From the NCBI GenBank assembly GCA_016706225.1, contig JADJKB010000002.1:248001-312000 (forward strand): a stretch of DNA of 64,000 nt. Direction: 5' to 3'. The position numbers and the translations under genes were made by a program. The notes under the pieces are model-generated. The model was given only the letters and a program-made list of their open reading frames with translations, had not been told where the DNA came from and did not search any database. Source of the DNA: Myxococcales bacterium (lineage in GTDB: Bacteria > Myxococcota_A > Polyangia > Polyangiales > Polyangiaceae). Below, piece after piece: positions 15,672-22,969 of this stretch (positions within the stretch are counted from its first letter, which is position 1; the number at the start of each line of letters is the position of its first letter).

Positions 15672-18172
15672 CGAGCGCCGAACACCTTGCAAGTCCCGGA
15701 AAACAAACGACGTTCGGCCTGTTCGGCGCTCTAGTCGTTACCTGCGCGGCGACCGGTGCCGTTGCAGAGAAGGCGCGCCCCGTGGTGGCGAGTGCACCGG
15801 CGGGAGACGGTCAGCCGGCGCTCAGCGTCGGCTTCGACACCGACGCAACATTGAGAGCCGCGGTGTGTGCGAGCGGACGCTGCCCGCTCGAGGCAGGTGT
15901 GGATCTGGGGTTGCCGGATGACGCGAAGGTGATGGTTGGCCGGGCCAAGCTCGCGGTGGTGCGAATCGCGAAGGCGCGCCGCCTGGTGACGGTGGACATC
16001 GACGATCCCGCGCGCTCGCGCAGCTGGGTGGCCGTCGTGGCGGCGCCGCTGGACAAGAGCGGCACGCCGAAGATCTTGTTCAAGGGCTGGACGGGTCTGG
16101 TGGAGGGTGAACCTGGCACGCGGCGCGGTCCGATGGTGCAGCGGGGGGAAGCGAACGCCGACGGGACCTGGAGCATCGTGATCGGCGAACAGCGCGAGGA
16201 TCTGCGCATCTGTGGTCGGCCTGCGATCTTGAGCCCGAAATTGCTGGCGGCGGATCTCTCACTGAAACCCGCAAAGGTGCAGCGGCTGGGCTCGCTGGAG
16301 CGCGCTCGGGCGCAGGAGATTTCTGCGCGACGCCTGGCCGACGACACACCCAAGCAGGGCTACCGCCTGCTACGCGCGGTCGCCGCGAGCAGCGCCATCG
16401 GCGACCCCGCCGCTTTGACCGACGGCAAACTCGAGACGACCTGGGCCGAGAACCGCGGTGGGGATGGGCGCGGCGAGTTCGTGCTCATGGATGCGCCGTC
16501 CCAGCTGCCGGTGAACGGGTTCGAGCTCGTCGTGCGGCCGCCCGGCGACGCGCCCGCCGGCGCCACAGCCCCATCGGACTTCTGGCTCGCGACCCACGAC
16601 CGCCTGTTTCACGTGACGCTGCCCGCCGACGCTTGGAAGTATCCAGGAGCGCGCTGGGAAATCCCGCTGCACAAACCCATTCGCGACGACTGTCTGGCAC
16701 TCGTCACCGAGGGCGCCGCTACTGCTGGCAAGGATGTTCACGTCACCTTCGCGGAGCTCTCGGCTCGCACCGAGTTCGATCAGAGCACGGTGGACAGTCT
16801 GGTTGGTGCGCTGGCCGGCGGGGGCGAGCGGGCGGAGGCCGCAGCGGACGCGCTGCGCGCGCTCGGGCCGGTGGCAATCGATCCGATCATCGCGGCCTTC
16901 GACTCGCTCGACGAGGGCGGCCGCCGTGTTGCGTTGGCGGTGATGGATCAGGCGCCCTGCGCGCGCAGCGTGGAGCTGTACATGCGCGCCCTCATCGGAC
17001 CCTTTGCACCGCAGCGAAATCATGCTCGAGAGCGACTGCGACGCTGTGGGTCGGACAGCGCGGATGCCCTGGAAAAAGCCCTGAAAATTGCGCCGCGACG
17101 GCTGCGCCCGTTGCTGGCGTCGGAGCTGTCATTGGTGGCGCCGGACCGCGCGGTGCGGCTCGTGGTCCCGCTCTTGCCCGAGAGCGACGACGCTGGACGG
17201 CGGTTGCTGCGCAAAGCCCTCGGCTGGGCAACGCGGGACCCGCGCGCCGCAGCCGACGTGCGCAAGTTGTTGGTGGATGCGGCACTGCCAGAGCTTGCCG
17301 CGCTGGATCTGTTGCGAGCGCTTGGTGAGCGTGCGCCTGCGTTCGCGCCCGAGGCCCCTGCGGCCCTACTGCGCATCGCAGGGCCCAAGGCGAGCTTCCG
17401 CACTCGGTATCTCGTGCTGGGGCCCGCTGCTGCGCTCGCCGCGCGCGATGCGGGGGCGCGCGCGGTGCTCGCGCGCTCGCTGACCTCGGACGCGAGTCAT
17501 CACGTGCGGGCCGAGGCCGCGCGCCGCGTGCCGAACGTCGGGGACTTTCGCGCCGAGCTCGGCCGCGCGCTCGGCGACCCCGAGGTACGCGTTCGCGAAG
17601 CGGCGCTCGAGACCCTCAACAAACCCGAGGGCGCGTTCGCGATGCCGGCGGCAGCGGGCCTGTTGCTGAACGATCGCTGGCCGCTGGTGCGAGCCGCGGC
17701 GGCGGTCGCCCTCGCGCGTTACGGCGCGGATGCCAACGCAGATTCAGCGTTGGCCAGCGCGGCTCGGGACACATCGGTCAAGGTGCGTGTGCCCGCGCTG
17801 ATCGCGCTGGGCGAGCGGCGGGCGATCACACACGCCGAAGTGGTGCGTGATCGCCTGAGCGACCGCGACGAGGCGCTCGACGCGAGGTTGGCCGCGGTGC
17901 TCGCCCTCGGGCTCATGTGTGACGCCGCGTCCGTCGACGAGCTGACCGAGCTGGCGCTTCAGCTGAAGAATCCCGGCGCGAGTCCCGAAGCGCGGGCGCT
18001 CGGTCCGGTCGCGCTCGGCGCGCTGTCGCGCATTCGGCCCGCAGATCTGAAGAAACGCCTGGCTCCTCTCACCGACCGGCGGGCGCCGCTGCTCGCGCGT
18101 CGGGCCGCCGAGGTCGCGCTCGCCGCCGAGCCGACCTGCGGTCGGCGGGCTGCCGGCAAACCCGCGCGCTGA
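15656..18172 (+). CDS. secreted discoidin-like and HEAT-repeat protein
   Basis: About 838 residues. No ATG is available; the GTG at 15656 is the nearest start that keeps the hydrophobic leader FGLFGALVVTCAATGAVA. After an unassigned N-terminal part, residues about 230-370 look like an F5/8 type C (discoidin, carbohydrate-binding) domain: ALTDGKLETTWAENRGGDGR, a spacer, then VNGFELVVRPPG. From about residue 400 onward, Ala/Leu/Arg-rich repeats such as AAADALRALGPVAIDPIIAA and VRAEAARRVPNVGDFRAELG form HEAT-like helical repeats. A surface binding or scaffold role fits; no catalytic motif is seen. Confidence 0.65.
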   Translation: MRAPRASAEHLASPGKQTTFGLFGALVVTCAATGAVAEKARPVVASAPAGDGQPALSVGFDTDATLRAAVCASGRCPLEAGVDLGLPDDAKVMVGRAKLAVVRIAKARRLVTVDIDDPARSRSWVAVVAAPLDKSGTPKILFKGWTGLVEGEPGTRRGPMVQRGEANADGTWSIVIGEQREDLRICGRPAILSPKLLAADLSLKPAKVQRLGSLERARAQEISARRLADDTPKQGYRLLRAVAASSAIGDPAALTDGKLETTWAENRGGDGRGEFVLMDAPSQLPVNGFELVVRPPGDAPAGATAPSDFWLATHDRLFHVTLPADAWKYPGARWEIPLHKPIRDDCLALVTEGAATAGKDVHVTFAELSARTEFDQSTVDSLVGALAGGGERAEAAADALRALGPVAIDPIIAAFDSLDEGGRRVALAVMDQAPCARSVELYMRALIGPFAPQRNHARERLRRCGSDSADALEKALKIAPRRLRPLLASELSLVAPDRAVRLVVPLLPESDDAGRRLLRKALGWATRDPRAAADVRKLLVDAALPELAALDLLRALGERAPAFAPEAPAALLRIAGPKASFRTRYLVLGPAAALAARDAGARAVLARSLTSDASHHVRAEAARRVPNVGDFRAELGRALGDPEVRVREAALETLNKPEGAFAMPAAAGLLLNDRWPLVRAAAAVALARYGADANADSALASAARDTSVKVRVPALIALGERRAITHAEVVRDRLSDRDEALDARLAAVLALGLMCDAASVDELTELALQLKNPGASPEARALGPVALGALSRIRPADLKKRLAPLTDRRAPLLARRAAEVALAAEPTCGRRAAGKPAR

Positions 18173-18240
18173 GGCGGCAGGCCGGTGGCCGGAGCGACCG
18201 GGGCTGACAGCGGCGGAACCTCGATGGTACTTAGCCGGCC

Positions 18241-19296
18241 ATGAGCGAGTCATGGACTCTGGTCACGGGCGCTTCCGGCTTCGTGGGGTCGCGCCTGGTG
18301 CGGGCGCTCGTCGAGCGCGGTGAGCACGTCAAGGCGTTCGTCCGAGCCGGCTCGAGCCTGCGTCAGCTCGCGGATCTGCCGGCAGACCGCCTGCGCTTGG
18401 CCTTCGGCGACATCACCGTCGAGCACACGGTGTATCGAGCGCTCGCGAGTTGTGATCGCATGTATCACGTCGCGAGCAACTTCAAGATGTGGGATCCGGA
18501 TCCGCAAGCGATCTTGAAGCCTGCGATCGAGGGCACACGCGCGACGCTCGAAGCTGCGCGCCGGCGGGGCCTCGAGAAGATTGTCGTCACGAGCAGCGTC
18601 GCGGCGCTCGGCACCACCACCGCCCCCGAGGAGATGGACGAGACGCACGAGTTCAACCTCCAGGATCCGGAGACCTACGTGCTCTCGAAGTTCGAGGCGG
18701 AGCGAGTTGCGCTCGAGGCCGCGGACAATGGCATGCCCGTCGTCGTGGTACGCCCGGCGGGTATTTACGGACCGGGCGACTGGAAGCCCACGCCGACCGG
18801 CGCGAGCGTGGTCAACTACCTGAAGACGCCGCCCTTCATCAGCATTCCGGTCACGGAGGGCGGCATCAGCGTCGTCGACGTGGACGACGTCGTCGAGGGT
18901 CACATCGGTGCGATGGAATCCGGCGAGATCGGCGAGGCGTACAACCTGGGCGGAGAGAGCATGACGTATCGCCAGCTCATCGATGAGCTGGCGGAGATCA
19001 CCGGGCTCGCGCTGCCAGGCATGACCTTGAGCGCCGGCACCATCGGGCTCGTGGGCTCGCTGATGGAGCTCAAGGCCAGTCTTTTCGGCGGAGAACCCCA
19101 GGTGACGCGCAGGCTCGCCCGGGACTACGCCGTCGCCTACGCCTGGGTGACCAGCGAAAAAGCGGCCGCGGCCTTCGGTTACAAGTCTCGCCCTGCGAGC
19201 CAGACGCTGTCGCGGTCCGTGCGCTGGTATCTGGAGCACGGTTACGTTCCGGAGAACGCGGCGCGCCGCGTGCGCCTGGAGTTCCGCACCACGTGA
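18241..19296 (+). CDS. NAD-dependent sugar epimerase (HpnA-like)
   Basis: 351-aa extended short-chain dehydrogenase. The NAD(P) motif GASGFVGS is at residues 10-17, the catalytic serine region TSSVAALG near 117, and the Tyr146-x3-Lys150 pair is in TYVLSKFEAE. The sequence resembles hopanoid-associated sugar epimerases (HpnA) and dihydroflavonol reductase-like enzymes: WDPDPQAILKPAIEGTR, RPAGIYGPGDWKPTPTG, VVDVDDVVEGHI and YNLGGESMTYRQLIDEL. Hopanoid synthesis genes are not in the window, so the substrate is unproven. Its stop overlaps the GTG of the next gene, which points to coupled expression with a membrane protein. Confidence 0.85.
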   Translation: MSESWTLVTGASGFVGSRLVRALVERGEHVKAFVRAGSSLRQLADLPADRLRLAFGDITVEHTVYRALASCDRMYHVASNFKMWDPDPQAILKPAIEGTRATLEAARRRGLEKIVVTSSVAALGTTTAPEEMDETHEFNLQDPETYVLSKFEAERVALEAADNGMPVVVVRPAGIYGPGDWKPTPTGASVVNYLKTPPFISIPVTEGGISVVDVDDVVEGHIGAMESGEIGEAYNLGGESMTYRQLIDELAEITGLALPGMTLSAGTIGLVGSLMELKASLFGGEPQVTRRLARDYAVAYAWVTSEKAAAAFGYKSRPASQTLSRSVRWYLEHGYVPENAARRVRLEFRTT

Positions 19297-20021
19297 GTGG
19301 TGGGCCGGCGGAGGTCTCGCTCGGTTCGCGCTTCGGGTACGGGCTTCTGGTCGCCACGTCGCTCGGCGGCGCGGCAGTGGTACCGGCCGCGCTTCGAGTC
19401 GCGACGAATGGCCCAAGCTTGCCGGTTGCGTGGCTTGCGCTGTGGGGCGGTGCGGCGCTGACCCTCGCTCCCGTGGCGGCGTCCCTGCGAATCGCGCGAC
19501 CGTTCTCGACGCTCGCATGGAGCGTACCGCTCGGCATCGTGTTCTCACTCGCGCCGCTCGCGATGTTCGCGCGCGTCCTGAAGACGGCGACGCATCACCG
19601 TCCGCTCGGCGCGGTCACCTTCGCCGTCATCGCCCTGATGCTCGTGCTGGGTGCCATCGCGGTCGCCGCGCGGCTGCTCGCGTGGGCCGAAAAGCGAAAG
19701 GGCACCGCGCTCGGGCGCGCACCGCAGCTCGCGGGAATCATCGGCGGCGTGCTCACCTTGCCGTTCCTGCCCTCGCTGCTCGCGTCGGGACTGCGGGCAT
19801 CGGTCCTCGATGCGGGCTTGGGCCTGGTGACCGTCGCGGTGGGTGCCAGCGTCGCGGTTCACTCGGGGCTCGCGCAGCGCGCGTGGCTCCTCGGTCTGCT
19901 GGTCTGGAGTGCCGCCGTGGTGCTGGGGCTCGGGCTCGGCATGGGGGCAGCGGAGACGCGGGCTGTGCTCGCAGATCGGGCGCCCTTGCTGCTCGGGTTA
20001 GCAGGGTTGTTGCGCCCGTGA
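19293..20021 (+). CDS. polytopic membrane protein of unknown function
   Basis: 242-aa protein of mainly hydrophobic character with about seven predicted membrane segments, for example LLVATSLGGAAVVPAALRVA, FAVIALMLVLGAIAVAARLL and GLVTVAVGASVAVHSGLAQ. The GTG start overlaps the epimerase stop (GTGA), so the two genes are probably translated together. No charged active-site motif or known family signature is recognised. It may present or move the epimerase product across the inner membrane, but that is only a guess from the coupling. Confidence 0.7.
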   Translation: MSGGPAEVSLGSRFGYGLLVATSLGGAAVVPAALRVATNGPSLPVAWLALWGGAALTLAPVAASLRIARPFSTLAWSVPLGIVFSLAPLAMFARVLKTATHHRPLGAVTFAVIALMLVLGAIAVAARLLAWAEKRKGTALGRAPQLAGIIGGVLTLPFLPSLLASGLRASVLDAGLGLVTVAVGASVAVHSGLAQRAWLLGLLVWSAAVVLGLGLGMGAAETRAVLADRAPLLLGLAGLLRP

Positions 20022-20096
20022 GCGCGCGTTCCCGCGTGCCCGACCGGTAGTTGGCGCGTTGACGAAGGGGGACTCGGCCCTTACCTTCAATCGACC

Positions 20097-21359
20097 ATGG
20101 GCGCCTTGCGCGTCGGACGCTTCTTCTTTCGCCGGTTCGCGCTGCTCGTGCTCGTGCTTTTTGCCGTCGTGAGCGGCGGGAGTGCGGTCGCCCAGACCGA
20201 GGCTCCGGCCCCGGCAGGCATGCCCGTGCGCATTGGAGTCTCGACGCCTGCGCCGGCGCCGATGGAACCCGAGCGGCCCACGCCCGATCCCGAGACCCAC
20301 GCGCCCCCGTCGGACGCACCCCGCGGCGACGGCAAGCTGACGATTCCGCCGCCCCCCGCCGGCTTCAATACTCATGACGGTGGCTGGATTCGTTTTGCGT
20401 ACGAGCCCGGACTCAGAGAGCGTGTGCAGCCGCTCATCACCCAGGCCGATGCGACGCGGGCGGATCTCGTTCGACGTCTGGGTCGACCGGTGCTGGGCAA
20501 GGTCACTGTCTACGTCGCCCGCACCCCCGGAGAGATGGCCGAGCTCGCGCCGGAGGGCGCGCCGTTCCCACGTTACGCATCCGGGGTCGCGTATTCGGAC
20601 ATTGGCTTCGTGCTCCTCACGTTGCAGCCCGTCGACGTCAACGCACACCACGACATTGGCGAGGTGTTTCGCCACGAGCTCGCCCACGTCGCGCTGCACG
20701 ACGCGGTCGGTGGGCGTCCCGTGCCGCGCTGGATGAACGAAGGCCTCGCGGTGTTCATGTCGGGCGAGGGCTCCTTCACTCGCCTGCAAACGCTATGGAC
20801 GGCCACGGTCGCCAATCAGTTGCTGCCTCTGGAGCACCTGGAGCGGACCTTTCCCACGGACGCCGTGGGGGTGTCGGTGGCTTACGCGGAAGCCGCAGAC
20901 GTCGTGCGGTTCTTGCTACGTCGGGAGGACCGCGAGCGTTTCATCGCGCTCCTGGAGCGCATCCGCAAGGGCGAGGCCTTCAACGTCGCGCTGAAAGAAG
21001 CCTACGGCCTCGATCTGGCGACTCTCGAGTTCGAGTGGCGCGAGGACGTCTCCCGGCGATACACCTTCTGGCCGGCGATCTTCAGCGGTTCGTTCATCTG
21101 GGCGGGCGCCATCGGCCTCTTTGCACTGGCCTGGCGGCGGCGTAAGAAGCGCGCCGAGCTCACGCTGGCGCGCTGGGGTCGCGAGGAGGCGCTGGAAGAC
21201 GAAGTTCGTCGGCGCATGCGCGAGGCCGAAGCACGGCGCGTTCACATTGTGCTGACGCGGGACCCGCGCCCGGAGATCCCACCCATGCGGCCACCGCTGG
21301 AAGAAGGCGGCGAGGTGCCGCGCGTCGAGCACGACGGCTCCTGGCACACCCTGCATTGA
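20097..21359 (+). CDS. membrane-anchored gluzincin metalloprotease (peptidase MA-like)
   Basis: 420-aa protein with a signal peptide ending near residue 32 (AVVSGGSAVAQT), a Pro-rich spacer to residue 90, and a zinc-protease domain. The catalytic motif is HELAH (His193, Glu194, His197) with the third ligand Glu215 in WMNEGLAVF, the HExxH...E pattern of gluzincins of the peptidase-MA-like family. A membrane segment at about residues 326-345 (FSGSFIWAGAIGLFALAW) is followed by a basic, charged cytoplasmic tail. The protease would thus face the periplasm. No partner is evident from its neighbours. Confidence 0.8.
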   Translation: MGALRVGRFFFRRFALLVLVLFAVVSGGSAVAQTEAPAPAGMPVRIGVSTPAPAPMEPERPTPDPETHAPPSDAPRGDGKLTIPPPPAGFNTHDGGWIRFAYEPGLRERVQPLITQADATRADLVRRLGRPVLGKVTVYVARTPGEMAELAPEGAPFPRYASGVAYSDIGFVLLTLQPVDVNAHHDIGEVFRHELAHVALHDAVGGRPVPRWMNEGLAVFMSGEGSFTRLQTLWTATVANQLLPLEHLERTFPTDAVGVSVAYAEAADVVRFLLRREDRERFIALLERIRKGEAFNVALKEAYGLDLATLEFEWREDVSRRYTFWPAIFSGSFIWAGAIGLFALAWRRRKKRAELTLARWGREEALEDEVRRRMREAEARRVHIVLTRDPRPEIPPMRPPLEEGGEVPRVEHDGSWHTLH

Positions 21360-21387
21360 CCTCGCTGATTCGGGCGACCGAATCGAC

Positions 21388-21681
21388 TCAGGGTTTCTTG
21401 GCGCGCTGCTCGGCCCAACGGGTCTCGTCGATGACCCGCTCGAAGACTCGACGCACGACGTCGGGCGACAGCGGGGCCTGCGCGCGCTGACACAGCCGCA
21501 GGAAGATGCCGCGTTCCCGCTCGGGGTCGTAGATCGGGATGCCGCGCTCGCTCTTCAAGACGCCGACCCGGAGCGCAACCCGGATGCGCTCCGCCAGGAG
21601 CTCCAGAATGCGCTCGTCGATGCGATCGATCTCGTCTCGGAGGTCGGAGAGTGTGGGCTCGTCGCTCACTGGGTCGAGCAT
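21388..21681 (-). CDS. chorismate mutase (AroQ type)
   Basis: 97-aa all-helical chorismate mutase that turns chorismate into prephenate for Phe and Tyr synthesis. Family features are the start LSDLRDEIDRIDERILELLAE with the first active-site Arg, VLKSERGIPIYDPERER with the Lys and Arg contacts, and the last helix VFERVIDETR. Length is right for a single-domain AroQ. It is convergent with the metalloprotease gene (28 nt). A GTG seven codons further on is an alternative start. Chorismate synthase aroC lies about 26 kb away at 47219. Confidence 0.88.
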   Translation of the reverse strand: MLDPVSDEPTLSDLRDEIDRIDERILELLAERIRVALRVGVLKSERGIPIYDPERERGIFLRLCQRAQAPLSPDVVRRVFERVIDETRWAEQRAKKP

Positions 21682-21702
21682 ACCGCGGCCCGGGGGTCTC
21701 CG

Positions 21703-22908
21703 TCACTTCACCGAAGTCGGACAGCCCGCAACGACCTGCACTTGCAGCACGTCGCCGCTCTTCAGCTTGTCACAGGCGGCGCCGTGTAGCTCGACGGTCG
21801 TGTCGTTGGTCCAGCTCCAGCCGTCCAGTGGATCTTGCAGGACCAGACTGGTGTCGAGATACACATTGACCAGCTTCTTGTCGGGCGGCGCGGAGCCGAG
21901 GTCCACCGTGCACGTAATGGCCACCTTGATCCCGATCTCTTTGAGCGCGGACGTCAGCTGCTCTTCGTCCGTGACCGGATAATACGAGGGCGGCGTGGAC
22001 TTCGCGGTGCCGCCGGCGACCGCGGCCTCTTCGAGCACACTCTGGTAGACCTCACTCCCGGGCATGCCGATGACGTAGGTGAGAATACCGGCATCGAACA
22101 GATCGGTCACGATCTTCACCGTCGCCTGCCGGTCCACACATAGCTGCTGCCCGTCCTGCACCAGCTTGGGATCACAACAGTTGAGCGGTGCGACGCAGGG
22201 CGTGCCGTTGAGGTTTGCCCCTTCGATGTTCGCCATGCAGTCCTCGGGGCCGCACTGCGCTGAGGAGTTGCAATTGGGAGCGCCATCGGTGGCGAGCACC
22301 ACGAAGGTCTTGCCGGGGAGCGCGGCCAGTGTCGGCGCGAGGACCGCAAGCGACGCCGACGTGGGTGTCCCGCCGTTCGGCTGGAAGCCTCCCAGCACCG
22401 CCAGGAGTTTCTTGAGGGTGGGGCCGTCGAGTCCCTGGGCCGCGTACGTGGGCGGGTCGCCGTCGGTCGTCGGGAAGATCTCTTTGCCCGGGTTGCACCC
22501 CTCGACGACTCCGCCGGGAGTCGGGAAGATCGCGGCGCCGTAGCGCAGGCGATGACCAATGACACGCAGCAGCTTGCCGATTGCGATGCGGGCGTTGACG
22601 TATTTGTTGAACGGGCTCTTGGGCAGTGGATCACCCATGCTGCCGGAGCGGTCCACGACGAAGTAGACGTTGGGTCTCTCGGTCAGGACGGGGATCACCG
22701 TGTTGCCGCAGAGCCCGCCCGCGTCTGGTGACGGGGGGCCGTCGACGAGACCGGTATCCACGGAGCTCGAGCCGCCGGTGGAGCCGCTGTCCTCCGGCGG
22801 AGTGGTGTAGGGCTTGGCGTGACCGCCCGGTCCACAGGCGTCGGAAAACGCGGCGATCGCCCACAGAAGCGCAGCTGTTGGGAGCAGACGCCGCACGCCG
22901 GACAGCAT
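21703..22908 (-). CDS. von Willebrand factor A domain lipoprotein
   Basis: 401 residues from ATG 22908. The leader ends with AFSDACG, a weak lipobox, followed by a Ser/Gly linker. The vWA domain has VDRSGSMGDP (MIDAS DxSxS), LRYGAAIFPTPGG, VVLATDGAPNCNS and TYVIGMPGS. A Cys-rich insert between them (QCGPEDCMANIEG, NCCDPKLVQDGQQLC) is unusual for bacterial vWA proteins and probably disulphide-bonded. It is a paralogue of the gene at 9643. The likely location is the outer-membrane surface or periplasm. The gene is divergent from the large Ig-like protein, with 61 nt between them. Confidence 0.82.
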   Translation of the reverse strand: MLSGVRRLLPTAALLWAIAAFSDACGPGGHAKPYTTPPEDSGSTGGSSSVDTGLVDGPPSPDAGGLCGNTVIPVLTERPNVYFVVDRSGSMGDPLPKSPFNKYVNARIAIGKLLRVIGHRLRYGAAIFPTPGGVVEGCNPGKEIFPTTDGDPPTYAAQGLDGPTLKKLLAVLGGFQPNGGTPTSASLAVLAPTLAALPGKTFVVLATDGAPNCNSSAQCGPEDCMANIEGANLNGTPCVAPLNCCDPKLVQDGQQLCVDRQATVKIVTDLFDAGILTYVIGMPGSEVYQSVLEEAAVAGGTAKSTPPSYYPVTDEEQLTSALKEIGIKVAITCTVDLGSAPPDKKLVNVYLDTSLVLQDPLDGWSWTNDTTVELHGAACDKLKSGDVLQVQVVAGCPTSVK

Positions 22909-22969
22909 AGCAGGTTGATGGGGCGCGCCACGGAAGCGCGGCGGGCGCCTCCGCGTTATCGTCGCGCCG

